Positions 34,028 to 46,382 of a DNA stretch of 64,000 nucleotides are shown here, piece by piece. Every line of letters starts with the position of its first letter. Positions within the stretch are counted from its first letter, which is position 1. Source of the stretch: Phallusia mammillata (lineage: Eukaryota; Chordata; Ascidiacea; Phlebobranchia; Ascidiidae); NCBI GenBank assembly GCA_003260075.1, contig QLIY01000178.1:124001-188000 (forward strand), read 5' to 3'. The notes under the pieces are model-generated. The model was not told where the DNA came from. It saw nothing but the letters and a program-made list of their open reading frames with translations, and made no database searches. The translations under genes and the position numbers were made by a program.

Positions 34028-34304
34028 CAGGGGTGTCCAACTCGATTACACCGCCGTGCCAATTTTTGTTNCCACTCCCCCCCCCCACGTACACTCACGT
34101 TTTAATATTGAAACGTGAATTGCTTTTAAAAATGTGATCATCTTTACCAAAGTTAGACTGAAGGCCAAGAGGAATCAATAGAAGCAAATTTAATTGCGTA
34201 ACAAATCCTAATGTTTACCATACGAATGTGCAAAAGCTCGCGTGCCATTTTCAAATGCTCTGCGTGCCACTTTTGGCACGCGTGCCACGTGTTGGACACC
34301 CCTG
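34028..34304. mobile_element. Non-autonomous hAT-type element, 277 bp
   Basis: Perfect inverted ends CAGGGGTGTCCAAC, flanked by a perfect 8-bp duplication AATTAAAT at 34020-34027 and 34305-34312. Interrupted near its left side by one N (34071) and a C-rich run, so its interior may be mis-assembled. Confidence 0.92.
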
Positions 34305-34409
34305 AATTAAATAAACTAGCTATAAGTAGCCAGTTGCTGGATCTGACCTAATGTCAAACAGCTCTAAAACACATTGTTTAAGACCAATGTTCTCCTGTGT
34401 TTGTTGTCT

Positions 34410-34572
34410 TATTCTTTCCTGGGGCTTTAATCTCAATCAAACTTTCGGACATAAATAGGCTACTTAAAAACAAATCGGGTTCGGACCCCCCCCCCTATTC
34501 TTTCCTGGGGCTTTAATCTCAATCAAACTTTCGGACATAAATACGTTCCTCAAAAACAAATCGGGTTCGGAC
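34410..34572. repeat. C-bridged duplicated block 34410-34485 / 34496-34572
   Basis: Ten Cs (34486-34495) between copies with a few substitutions. Confidence 0.8.
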
Positions 34573-36954
34573 CGGGTTTCGGGCCGGGTTTGGGCTCCGA
34601 TTTCAGGCCAGTTTACAACTCTGTTCCGGCCTGATTTTACTCTACGCAACATTTGGATCTTGGCAAATCTAACTTTTGGGCTTAAGATTTTTTAGATTTT
34701 AAAAGTCTTGCAAACAAACACCTGGAATAGGGTCGCATTAGCACAAGATATGCTGGTGATTGTTTGCGTTTCTGTGATCTCAAAATTAGGGTTGGACAAT
34801 TATTTTGGCCCAAGAGACACTGGTATAAGCCCATGCGTGGAGACGGGCCATGCCATTCGAATACATCAGTAACGAGGCGATTTTGACCCAGAGCCCCAAA
34901 GGAGGCGATTTGTGAAAAAAACACTGATTTAAGCAATGATTCAAATGATGGTTAAATCGACAAATGCTTAACTAGCTTTACTTGTGTGAAAACAATTGTT
35001 CAAAGTTATGTCTAGGTTGGGTATGTTTTCACGGAAAAAGGGACTAATCATGAAAACACGCCGAATCCATTACATAAAATTGCTCCGTTATTGGACGTCC
35101 GAGAATAAATTGATAAGGTTAAAATTTGTAAGACTCAGACCAGGTGTAGCAATGTGTAGAAATATTTTAGGTGTTTATTTTTTATTATTTTTTTGTTATA
35201 TTTTGTGTGTTATTTATTTTAACAGCACATAAGACACTTGCGGAATTCTATTTAAGTTTTATTTCAGGTAGATTGCTTTTTCTAAAACCGAACGCCCTCA
35301 CACATTCCCATCGTAAAATGTTATCTCTTTTGTAGAATTGTTTCCTTAGTTCCGAAACAACACTTCCCTTGCCCCGAGTTATGATACCACGTTGTCACTT
35401 TGTTATTTATTTGCGTTGCTAACCTAACGACAAGACATATAGGCCTACATACAGACAGACGCTATTGGTCGTTTACACTGACACCAAGACCATAAATAAG
35501 ACGTTATAACTAGTGATATACCGATGTTTTCCGTTTTAACTTGAAAAAAATGGCCGCAACCGAACTTTTTGATTGCATGAAGTTAATGCCTAAACGTTTA
35601 ATATCGCCAAGTTAAAACTCGGTTGTCTGCGAAATATGGAGAGATTGGTACAGGTTTCGTATTGTAAAAGTTGTTTAGAAGCGTCACAAACGAATTCACC
35701 TGCATCAATAACACAGGGTTATTAGTAGGTCAGTCAGAAAGGGGATTTAGGTTATGTGTAAATTCGCAGAATACTCGATTTCGACTCGAGTATTTTGAGG
35801 CGGAATCGGTACATTACAAGTTATACTACATCGTGCTTCTGCGTTTGTTGTCGCGCAAGGGTATCGTTGCATAAACCTTGTTTTAAACTCCAGTTGTTTT
35901 TAAACAAACAACCGTTTACTTTGCTTTGTTTATGTATTGTATTAAGTTAAGCATATTTTATGCTTGGTTTATCCTCAGTGGACTCAGAACGCGTAATTGT
36001 CTATTTTAACCTCAATGTTGCATAACCGCATAAGTAGTAGTTTCTTTTGCATCATTAATTTTGAAACGCGGGCAAACGAATTCAAGAAAAAATGCAAGAG
36101 TCGATTGTTGATTTTGGCATCTTGCCTTATGACGTGGGGTTTTATTAAAGTTTATATACAACACGTAAGGTTAAAAAACAAAGCGGTTCTAAAATCAGAA
36201 AGACTACTTGCGTATACAACTTCGGATCACGGCCACTTATCACTGAAAAGTAGCATTGACGGTCCGGTCTGGTATTTTAGATTATTTTTTAAGATTAAAC
36301 TTTTTTTATGTCTGGAAATGCGATAAATATGAGTAGAGCTAATTGCAGTTGTTTATAGGGCGTTGTTAAGAAGTGACATACAACAACATGTGTAAACGGC
36401 ATTTCATCAAATTTGTTGATGCATGCAGCACAGTATGCTGTATAATAAGTTTATTATATATTTACAACGTTATTGGATAAGGATTAGTAGTTTGATTTCA
36501 TAAACCTTTAATGTGACATTAATGCAATTGACTATCTAGTAGCGGGCTCAAGTTATTTTAAAATATATTAGGTAAAAATATATGTCCATTATGACAACAG
36601 AACGACTTTTCTGGATAAAAAAATCAGTGCAATTTAAATCTGTTTTTATTGACAAACCGCAATTTCAAATGCAAAATAACATTATCTAAGGATGGGCTAT
36701 TAACTTGCCTCATTTGCCACTGGATTAGATCTCTCGAGGAGTGCTCAAACGAGTTCTTGTACGTATTTATTGCCCCAGGCGATACGCTTATATTCTTGAA
36801 TGCCAAGTTTATCAACGATGGCAAGATAGACACTTTGTGTTATGGCATGTTACTGCACTTGAGAACACAGCAGACAGATGCAGTAGATATGTTATTTTTC
36901 CTTCAATTTAGCCATTAACATAAGCTTACAAGAGATAAAAATAAAAAGGCAAAC

Positions 36955-39337
36955 ATGTTGCTTCACAACAAGTCGCGTTCTCGATCAATTGTCAGGAGGT
37001 TGCTTTACTTAATCACTGTATCGACTTCCCTTGTTTGCCTGACTGATATATTTTTACCGTGGACTCAGCTAGTTCTTCATGACCCAGGAATAATGTGGAA
37101 GAAATTGATGTCGCATTCTAAAGAGGAAAAGGTTTGTCATTCTATATCTTTCGCGAAATTTTAGCCTGTAACCTTTAGTTCAAACTAATACCTGTAGTGA
37201 GATATATATTTCCAGTAGGCTATAGGTCAAATAAAAATGCATTTAAGATAAAATTTATTGGTTTGTCCATTTTTTCTAAATTTTCGACATGCTTTATTGA
37301 ATTCATTTCAATTTTACAGCTGTAGAGAATTAGTAGTTTGCTTATGTATATCAGACGTATTGTTTGGCAAAACTGTAACAAAATCTATTTTGCACTACCT
37401 TTTTAAATTGTCAGGTTTATCACCTGGAATGGGGTAGTACTTATCAAAACGAATCACAAGATCAAACAACTGAAGTTAGCCCAGATTCTTGGCCTACTCT
37501 TCCAACTTTCTCATCCGAAAATCCACCAAACATTTTGATTTGGCAAACTGCAAATTATTTAATGGCTGAAAAGGAGAAAAAGTTGGAATTTAAGGTTCCT
37601 GACGAATGTGGTGGATGTACAGTACCCCCCCCCCACAACTGAAGTTAGCCCAGATTCTTGGCCTACTCTTCCAACTTTCTCAGCCGAAAATCCACCAAGC
37701 ATTTTGATTTGGCAAACTGCAAATTATTTAATGGCGGAAAAGGAGAAAAAATTGGAATTCAAAGTTCCTGACGAATGTGGTGGATGTACAGTCACAACCA
37801 ATCGATCAACTATCCGAGAAAGCATTGCTGTTGTACTCTTCAATCACAATGATTTGGAAAGGGAAATGGATGTACCTGATACCAAAACAAGGTAACGAAA
37901 AATGCGTTGCATAGCAGTGCTTCTTTATTACATCAACAATGCTAATTAGTGATTCACAAACGAAATCAAAAGTTGCACGGTTTTGTTTATGAATAAATAC
38001 GGTTAAATTGGCCCAAATAAAGCGTTGTACGCGTTTTTTTTTAACAAAATAAACGTTGAAAAACGAAAGTTTTTAATTACTACGCATGCCGGAGTATACA
38101 CTTGAATTACGCGTGATAGGTGCGAAGCATATTGCAAGCGTTTAATGAAACTGGTTATAGTCGTAAACGCCTGGAGCTGTGTAATCTACAAATAATAACT
38201 ACAAATATGCCGTCCGCAACGGGAAGCCCGATTTATGCACTCTTGCGTTGACTATATTATGCATTGCACCTATTTAGTTTTTTAAAGATAATTTATTGGA
38301 GTTTAGAATTAGTGCCACTGCCAAAAAACACTTTATAGCCTATTTATCCGTATAGTATCACGTTAGATATTGTTACACGTTAAAAATGCAAATTGTCTCT
38401 GTAAAAAGTGTTTAACATTACGCTGTACATCTCATGCAAACAAATTTTATTTTTGAAACGAAATTTTGATTATATTAGGTCGCCATGGCAACATTACGTA
38501 TTCTGGAGCAAGGAGACCCCGGCAAAGATGTTTCACTTTAAGGAAACTATTGCAGATCCGCGTTTTGATCATCTGTTTAATTTAACGTGGACGTTTTTTC
38601 GAAAAGCCGACATTCGCAGCTATTTTGGAACACCCCGACGATCTGTTGAGGAGTCAATAAGGAATAAACTTTCGGGCGATTTGCAAAACTTGATGAAAAC
38701 AAAGACAAAAGTTGCTGTGTGGGTTGTTAGTAACTGTTACAAGCTATATGGAACAATCTGGCGTCTGCAATATGCTCGAAAACTACAAGAGGCTGGTCTC
38801 AAACTTGATAAGTTTGGCAAATGTTTTGACAAGAGAAACGAATCAAAATTAACAGCAATGGTTAAGAGTTACAAGTTTTATTTATCCTTCGAAAACTCTT
38901 TACACTGTCCGGATTATATCACAGAAAAGTTTTGGAGAAACGGTCTTGCTGCGGGACTTGTGCCTATCGTCTGGGGTCCAACCAAAGCCGATGTTGAAGC
39001 CGTTGCACCAAAGAACTCATTTATACACGCGGACGACTTTAAAACACCCAGGGACCTGGTCAAATACATTAAGTACTTAGACAAACACGACGACAAATAT
39101 CTGGAGTATCATAAATGGAGAAATGCCCCATTGGACTCGTTTCCTCCCGATGACTACACGAGAAGTTACAAGGACGAATCGTGCCGTTTGTGCAGGAGAA
39201 TCGTAGTCGAGAAACACCCACCGAAAACAATTCCCTCTATTTCAAAATGGTTTTACAGCGGGTACCCAGACGATAAGTGCCTGTTACCGTTTGCGAACCT
39301 TACAGAAGCGGAGAGAAACGAACTTGTAAACTTTTAG
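36955..39337 (+). CDS. Alpha-1,3-fucosyltransferase (GT10), frame broken in this assembly by a duplicated exon segment
   Basis: Three exons: 36955-37131 (ATG), 37415-37891 and 38479-39337 (TAG). Residues 1-59 include a short cytoplasmic tail rich in Arg and one membrane segment (about 16-36), typical of a type II Golgi enzyme. Exon 3 carries the GT10 donor-binding signature FYLSFENS followed by DYITEKFWRN and VPIVWG, plus WQHYVFWSKETP near its start. Such enzymes transfer fucose from GDP-fucose to GlcNAc in an alpha-1,3 linkage. Exon 2 holds 158 coding bases twice (37466-37623 and 37635-37792) separated by ten Cs; the extra 169 bases shift the frame to a stop. Counting the block once gives 447 residues in frame. 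The paralogue class (FUT4/7/9-like or other) is not decidable here. Confidence 0.9.
37466..37792. repeat. C-bridged duplication of coding sequence in fucosyltransferase exon 2
   Basis: Two 158-base copies around a ten-C run (37625-37634). They differ at six positions; four differences are synonymous and two change a residue (Ser/Ala and Asn/Ser). This is the pattern of two functional alleles, not of a decaying duplicate. Confidence 0.95.
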
Positions 39338-39631
39338 CATACTGCTAAATATCGTGCTGGAGCATGACAATTAGACATTGGAATCGATCGGTATTGTTTT
39401 ATGGTTAAAGAATAAAAACCAGATAAACAAAAGTGTTCTGGCCAGGTTCCTTCCGGTGATTCTGCCATGAAAGAGCATGATTAATTGGTACACGCAAGAT
39501 TGCATGTTCGAGTGTATTATTTCAAATCGTTTGCATTGTAGTCGCGGACATGTCAAGTTCCTGTTGTAGCATGTTGCTTGTAGCACAATGCTGTGGTTTT
39601 GTACCACTTTGTTTTTTGAAACACAAAGCGA

Positions 39632-39637
39632 AATAAA
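39632..39637 (+). promoter_or_regulatory. Putative poly(A) signal of the fucosyltransferase
   Basis: AATAAA about 295 bases after the stop codon; an earlier AATAAA near 39409 is an alternative. Confidence 0.4.
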
Positions 39638-40434
39638 ATTGTTTCCTTTTGATAGAACGGGCATCACTTCGACGGTTTGTAACTGCGTGATTGTTTTCTA
39701 TCAATAGCCTATTGCTCAGAGCACAAACGAAGTCAAATCATAAAAATACAGAATACAACTAATGCCGTTATTTTTGAATTAATCTTAAAATTTTGAGCAA
39801 ACATATTACTTTTTACTTGGCTAAGTAAGAGAAGTCGAATTTATAAACATTTCAAGGGGCATTTGTTTTCTTTTGTCCAATGAGCTGAACGGACTTGTTC
39901 GGATGAGAATAATGGAAATCAAGAAGTCTGTGAGTTTTTTTGTTCGCTTTCGCAACAAATCGCAACTGAAGTGGAAGGTTGGTCTAATAGATTTACCTTA
40001 CGTATCAATGATCACAGTGGTCAGTTTAAAAAGTCCGTAGTCATCGTCTTTTAGTGGACCGTTTTCTTTAAAAACTAATTTGCATTGTACTGTATCATGA
40101 ACAAAAAAGTGACGTATTGCATTTAAATACAGTATGTAACTAACAATGTTGCACTCGTATACAGCTATTTCGGCTTGGTGATTGTTTTAGTGCCACTTTG
40201 TCACTATCACTCTATGTTTTCTTTTACCAAGTGACATAAACTCAACTTATACTTGTGCTTTATTTCCATTTGACTCTGCTGTGACCAAAACAAATTTCAA
40301 TCAAACCAAAAAGGTGCCATTTACAAACTATTCTTGTTGGTGGTAATTGTGTCACATAAATAACATTTAAAACTAAACTGAATCCAGATTCCAGAACATT
40401 CTTGTCAAAAACATTGAATTATGACAACCTTGGG

Positions 40435-40606
40435 TCATGCAATTTGTGTACAAGACCAAATCCAGCAGGCACTAAGCAAGGGATAAAGGTCAAGTCACAA
40501 TCAAATGCCCTTGGCGCAAAATTTCCACTTGCAACCCTCAAAATTGGCATGCCAATTTTTTTTTCAAAAAAATCACATGTGCAGCTGCCATGCTCTGCAG
40601 ACTGGC
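40435..40606 (-). mobile_element. Truncated relative of the NIP7-intron MITE
   Basis: It aligns to the reverse complement of 12969-13227, sharing GCAAAATTTC-type, CAAAATTGGC and TGCTCTGCAGACTGGC segments. Only one terminal repeat is present. Confidence 0.6.
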
Positions 40607-40942
40607 TGTGTTACATATTTAAACTTACAGACTCTAATAAAGTAGCGATATTTCATGACTGAACAGTATTTTTAAAATATTATTTGGTAACTCGTGAACA
40701 GTCCCACACTGATAGCTGGAGTGGACCTAAGCATCCCTTTTTTTCTAAAAGACGATTTTTGCCTGGTATGAAATGATCTTCAAATGCTTATTGTACGCTG
40801 ATTTTTATTGTATGTTTCTATTTTTGTCCAGATCAGAAACATTTAGCTATATTATTCCAAGATTTTTGAAACTTACAATAAATTGTGGAACTTTGAACAA
40901 CGCATTTCCTGTTTACCACCTTTTTGGTGGCACTTAGCCAGA

Positions 40943-43900
40943 ATGGCTACAAGGTTTGTTCTTGTATTTTTAATGTTAAGTGGGTTTCGATGGATTTTCA
41001 ACTTCATTGTGTACTAGAAATCACTTGCACCAAATTCACTGCCCTCAACATCCTGATGTACCATTGGTGGAGGATTACAGGGCTGGTGACATGATTTGTC
41101 CTGAATGTGGGTTAGTTGTTGGTGATCGCACAATTGATGTGGGGTCTGAATGGAGAACTTTTTCTAATGACAAGGACTCTAAGGTAAATTACACCACTAA
41201 AGGCAAACTTAGTTGGTCTGTAAGAATGGCATGCTAGATGTATTGTTTTATTAATTTTAGCAGTTGTGTGCAGTGTTTTTTTAAGGTGTTTTGGGGGACC
41301 GTTTCGGTCCCCCAAATTTCTCCAGCGGTTTCCCAAATAAGCAAATATGGCTATTTTTTGGTATTTAAATGAAACACTTGCGGTCTCTTAAAACTACTTA
41401 GCGGTCACCCAAACCAAACCTTAAAAAAAACCTGGCTGTGTGTAAGAAATTGTTTATAGTGGGTTTTATAATATGTATACAAGTGTATTGTGTTGACATA
41501 ATTTGTGGGGCATGTGAAATTTTCTAACTTTTATGTATTTAGGTATAAAATAAATGGAAAAAAATTGCCAAAGCTGCTTTAATTTTTTTTTCAAATTTAG
41601 CCAAAGATTTACCAAAGCAGGTTTAAGATGGTTTGAGATTTACCAATGGTTCCCATGCACACATTTTTGTTTGAGAACAGTTTATCATAGTGTTGAACTA
41701 AATGTTGAATCTATATTTGTTCTTAATTGTTTGAGCACCTGTTTAGGACATGTCAAGAGTTGGTGATGCCCAGAATTCTCTGCTATCAGGAAGTGATTTG
41801 TCAACCATTATTGAAAGACCAGCTGGGCCTCCTGGTTCTGGTGACAGTGGTTAGTTTCAATTATACATTTACCAAACAAGCTACTACATGTCAAAGTAAT
41901 TTGTCATCTTTGTATTTTCCAGGATACTCACAGTTTTCGAACCGCCGCACAATATCAAATAATGACAGAGTACTCATTCAGGCTTTCAAAGAAATTTCAT
42001 CAATGTCAGATAGAATCAGCCTTCCAAGGAACATTGTTGTAAGTTAAAATATTCTGTAAAAGTAGACTAAAAATTTTGTTTGAAACCTACATTAAGAATA
42101 GTCGGTTAAATTGTTAGTATCCATGTAGATTCCTATGTAATATTTTAATATTTTGTTTTGCAACCTACATTAGGAAGCTTGTTCAATTAGTTAGTATTTA
42201 TGTAGAATCTGTGACTGTCCCCCCCCCCTAGAATCAGCCTTCCAAGGAACATTGTTGTAAGTTAAAATATTCTGTATAAGTGGACTAACCTTTTAATATT
42301 ATGGTTTGCAACCTACATTAAGAATAGTCGGTTAAATTGTTAGTATCAACGTAGATTCCTATGTCATATTTTAATATTTTGTTATTCAACCTACGTTAGG
42401 AAGTTTGTTCAATTAGTTTGTATTTATGTAGAATCTGTGACTGTCTATTTTCATTTAAGGACCGAGCGAACAAACTTTTCAAACAAGTTTATGAATCAAA
42501 AAGTTTGAGAGGAAGATCAAATGATGCCATATCAGCTGCATGTTTATATATTGCATGTAGACAGGAGGGAGTTCCACGTACTTTTAAAGAGGTGTTGTAT
42601 TTTGTATCTTTTGACAAGTTGTATAATTTATGTTGATCCAGGACAAAATTTCTTAACTTGGCCACTGAGGTGTTCTTGGAGGGCCACAAGTAGGCTTTAA
42701 CTAGTGAAACCCACCATTAAACAACCGCAAAACCGTTTTTTTTGCAATGTACACAATTGAGAATACACTTTGAATATGGTTACTATTTTATAAAACTGGT
42801 ATACTTGTACCCATGGGCGCAACTAGGGGGCAGGTTCGTCAGCATGCCAGGTCCCTTTTCTATCGGCGTTATTGCGTATAACGGCTCTCGTATAGCGCCG
42901 AAAACACGTTCGTCCGCATTAAAGCCAAAAATAACTTTCAAATGACAGGACAAGGCGCCGGTACAGCAGTAAATCGCTTCATCGGCATGTACTGCGATGG
43001 TAAAAACGAAGTTTCTGCGATGCATTTATACAACAACCTAATTAACCGCAATGACGATCTTTGTTGGAACTTGAAAACGTATTTACATGTAAACACACAA
43101 AAATAAATGTTTATCGGAGTGGAGCTTCAGCCAAAAATCCTTTAACAACTTGTTTGTAATTTACGTGTCAGTTCCTGGTCCGCTACCCGAAACAGACTTT
43201 TGAAAACACGACGTTATTTTCCTCGTTTTCTTAGACTTAGATGGACAAGACATTATTAACAAATTTACTTGGTTTCCACTCAAACTTGATGCTCCTGACG
43301 TAAATATGCACAAGGAATGATCATGAGAAACTTCACATTATATGGTACAGCACTAGTAGACAGATTACAAAATTAACGTGTAAACACTAAACACCCAGTC
43401 GAACGAGTTTATTTGTTACGAAACAATGCCTTAGTTTGAATCGTCAATATACTATCACAATGGGCTTTGTGACTTACAAATGTTACTTTTTCACGGCATT
43501 CGAAGCCGTACAACCCAAGGACGAAACCCAGTTTTTTTAGATTATTAGTGGAAAAGCGCGTCGGACCATTTGACCAATCTATGATACGCACTTAGCAATA
43601 CAATTGTTTTTGGGAAAGTCGTATTGGTAGTTCGTTGCCTGCCCCATCAATTTTCCGCTAGTTGCGCCACTGCTTGTACCCATACCCATTTTAGCCAAGT
43701 GTATATAAGGTTGTGTTTAACAACTACAGATATGTGCAATATCCCGGATTTCCAAGAAGGAAATTGGACGCTGCTTTAAATTAATTGTAAAGAACCTGGA
43801 AACAAACGTGGATGTCATCACTTCTGGGGATTTCATGGTTTGTATCCACTTTTCCACTGTTATACTAAAATTCTAAAATCCCATATATTTGCAGTCTCGA

Positions 43901-44575
43901 TTTTGCTCCAACCTCGGCCTACCCCCGCCTGTTCAAAGAGCTGCTACATACATTGCGAGAAAAGCTGTTGATGCAGATCTCGTATCCGGTCGTAGTCCTA
44001 TTTCCGTAGCTGCTGCAGCTATTTATATGGCGTCGCAAGCTTCAAAGGAAAGAAAATCTCAAAAAGGTATCGCCTTGCTTACTACAATAGTAATCCATAC
44101 GAATGTACAATTATTAGCTAAAAAAATTGCACAGAACTATCTTTCTGTTTCGACTAGTACTAAAACTAACGTGATTGTGAAGTGCAACATTGGACCAGTT
44201 TACTTAAACTTAGTGGGCAAATCACCTACATATGCCGATTGGTGCTACGCGCATTCAGTGTAATTTACCCTGATGAAGGCGACCTGTATAGGACGTCAAA
44301 ACGTCGGAATAAAAATACAATTGCCAAAAGAGCTCTATAAACTTGACATATCGATTGCATTTTACTTGTGCCACCGAGGTGCTGCTTTTTATTTTCGTTT
44401 CGATTTGCTAACTCGGTAAACTTTGAAACATTTCTTTGCAGAAATCAGTGAAATAGCTGGTGTGGCTGAAGCAACAATTCGACAATCTTACAAACTAATG
44501 TATCCACGTGCCAAGGATTTATTTCCCGACGATTTCAACTTCCATATACCACTTTCCCAGTTACCAACCTTCTAG
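40943..44575 (+). CDS. GTF2B: Transcription initiation factor IIB (TFIIB)
   Basis: Eight exons: 40943-40953 (ATG, only 11 coding bases), 41018-41183, 41747-41849, 41923-42038, 42460-42591, 43730-43837, 43895-44066 and 44442-44575 (TAG). They total 942 bases, 313 residues (human 316). The zinc ribbon is at residues 12-34 (HCPQHPD, then [11 protein letters not shown]). The B-reader/linker region includes [13 protein letters not shown]. Two cyclin-like repeats follow, with RINLPRN-like [27 protein letters not shown], and [19 protein letters not shown]. The protein bridges TBP-DNA and RNA polymerase II in pre-initiation complex assembly. The ATG context (CAGAATGGC) and the phase into exon 2 support the tiny first exon. 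Intron 5 contains an 861-bp hAT-type element, and the 3' end of exon 4 is repeated at 42229 by a C-bridged duplication. Confidence 0.97.
42011..42445. repeat. C-bridged duplicated block 42011-42218 / 42229-42445 with the end of TFIIB exon 4
   Basis: Ten Cs (42219-42228) join two copies. Each carries the last 28 bases of exon 4 and its donor site; the second lacks the rest of the exon and an acceptor, so it cannot be an exon. Confidence 0.85.
42812..43672. mobile_element. Non-autonomous hAT-type element, 861 bp, in TFIIB intron 5
   Basis: Ends CATGGGCGCAACTAG and (inverted) CAGTGGCGCAACTAG are flanked by a perfect 8-bp duplication CTTGTACC at 42804-42811 and 43673-43680. No transposase-like frame longer than about 80 codons. 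Confidence 0.9.
44250..44352 (+). repeat. Dispersed repeat family B, copy 2
   Basis: Inverted relative of 27112-27230, sharing TGATGAAGGCGACCTGTATA and ACGTCGGAATAAA-type strings; in TFIIB intron 7. Confidence 0.55.
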
Positions 44576-44812
44576 AGGCGACCCGCTATATGCACATTAT
44601 TCAGTTACGTTTGTGTAGGTGCCCTTTTGATGAAGGCACGCATTTTTTCTGCCATACAGCTTGTTTACATTTCAAAGCTTGTTGTAAACTCTTCTTGTTG
44701 TGTTGGCTCCTTTAGGCAATCTTAGTTGTTTCTTGTTTGTCCCATTTTCGACTGACTACGTGCATGTATATTATTCGAACGTACAGTCGCACAAACTGTG
44801 TTAGGACTACTT

Positions 44813-44818
44813 AATAAA
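44813..44818 (+). promoter_or_regulatory. Putative poly(A) signal of TFIIB
   Basis: AATAAA 238 bases after the TFIIB stop codon. Confidence 0.5.
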
Positions 44819-44848
44819 TTTCACTTACGTGTTCACTAGTATTTGTAC

Positions 44849-45269
44849 CAGTGGTTCTCAAACGTTTTCATTATTTTTTCAAAACGGTCCCTTTGCCATT
44901 ATTTCGAGGGCTCGCGGTCCTTAAGCCTGAATGTGTATTTCAGAAAAACGAAAGTTGATTGCAGGATTTTAGCTAGTTTTGCAAAATTGCGCATAACAAT
45001 GATCCAAAAACAGCATCTGACATCACATACAAGACAAAAAACATTACGATTGTGCGCGAACAATTGCATTTTTGTTAGTTGTCACGCAATAAAGGCTATT
45101 GTTTAGCAATGGAGACAGTCGGTTCTCAATTTTGCTTTGATTTCAACTTATTTAGTGGCACAAACTTTCGCCAAATAAGATTATAGAATTACTTTAACCT
45201 TTTCGCGGTCCCCCCAAAGTTGCCTCACGGACCCCTAAAGGACCGCGGGCCCCAGTTTGAGAACCGCTG
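44849..45269. mobile_element. Non-autonomous hAT-type element, 421 bp
   Basis: Ends CAGTGGTTCTCAAAC and (inverted) CAGCGGTTCTCAAAC. The flanking 8-mers ATTTGTAC and ATTTAAGC match only partly, so it is older than the others. Its right end resembles the left end of the 4898-5082 element, so both belong to one family. Confidence 0.75.
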
Positions 45270-45686
45270 ATTTAAGCTGATGTTTTGGGTTAGAAGCGAT
45301 TAAAAAGTCTGAAAGAGAAAGCAAATAAAGGCATATTTGGAAATTAAGGCGTTTAAAAGCTCATGACAAAAACACATTTTTAGTACAGATGGTCTTTATG
45401 TAAACATTGTTTAAGTTTGAAATGGAGGCCTACGAAACAGGCTGCTTGTGTTGTTTAGGATTGACCCTGGAAAAAAGTGTCCATTTTTATTGTGCTGGAT
45501 TTGAATTTGCCTTAATATACTGTCTGCGCAAAAGCCAACATCTCTGTGATAGCATCGCGTAAACCGATGAAATTATTGAGCAATTTTGTTTTTTTCAACA
45601 TTCGGCAAAAAATTAGCAGGCTTGTTTTTTTGCAGACGAAGGTAGGTTTTGTACGAACCTACTTTAGCCGATTCGATGCATCGACA

Positions 45687-45912
45687 TCTACTTGATTGGA
45701 AACTGCACTCGATTATAAACCTAGACACAGTTAATTAATAATTGTATTGCTATATAGTACAACTATTTGTCTAAAATTAATTGTAACCAGGGGGGGGGGT
45801 ATTTACTTGATTTGAAACCGCACTCGATTATAAACCTAGACACAGTTAATTAATAATACTTGTTTGTATTGCTATATAGTACAACTATTTGTCTAAAATT
45901 AATTGTAACCAG
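45687..45912. repeat. G-bridged duplicated block 45687-45789 / 45800-45912
   Basis: Ten Gs (45790-45799) between copies; the second has a 9-base insertion. Confidence 0.8.
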
Positions 45913-45932
45913 CAGAGCGTATATTCTATATT

Positions 45933-46057
45933 GACGTGTAAAGTAAATGTGCAAAAGAAGCCGCTACCATGTGCAGTGCAATAAATTATGGGGGGGGGGG
46001 ACGTGTACAGTAAATGTGCAAAAGAAGCCGCTACCATGTGCAGTGCAATAAATTATT
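45933..46057. repeat. G-bridged duplicated block 45933-45989 / 46001-46057
   Basis: Eleven Gs (45990-46000) between copies differing at about one base. Confidence 0.8.
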
Positions 46058-46382
46058 GCCAATATTGTTTGGGGTCATTTTGTAAACAAACGCTTGTCAC
46101 ATTAAATACGAAACATGCTTGAATTTGAGAATACCCATTACATGCTTACTATTTATCTAAATGCTTGATTATTTTGTTTATTTGCTAGAGAAACGTCATC
46201 TTACATTGCATGTGTAATATTCCGATAGGTGGCGACGAAGATCAGTAGTTGCTACAGAAGCCGTATTGCTTATTATTTGCAATGGAATGTTTTATTTCTG
46301 GAACAAATACCGCATAACGTTTCATTTCTTTCTTAAAAGATTTGTGTAGTGTTTGAGAAATCTTCAGTAACAACTGGGCAAT

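Larger units (their letters stand above)
31966..36954. other. Intergenic region IVNS1ABP to fucosyltransferase
   Basis: Five kb with no gene I recognise. It contains the IVNS1ABP 3' UTR (a possible AATAAA at 33349-33354), bridged duplications at 33497-33757 and 34410-34572, a hAT-type element at 34028-34304, and (33900-34640) imperfect repeats of GGGTTCGGG-type sequence. An 89-codon open frame at 36649-36918 lies 36 bases before the fucosyltransferase ATG; it matches nothing I know and is probably 5' UTR. Confidence 0.6.
39338..40942. other. Fucosyltransferase 3' UTR and TFIIB upstream region
   Basis: 1.6 kb without a recognisable gene. It contains poly(A) candidates near 39409 and 39632 and a truncated MITE at 40435-40606. 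Confidence 0.6.

Noticed and set aside
37466-37792. Genuine tandem exon duplication in the fucosyltransferase
   Set aside because: No splice sites separate the copies, ten Cs interrupt the frame, and the same grammar occurs at many non-coding sites.
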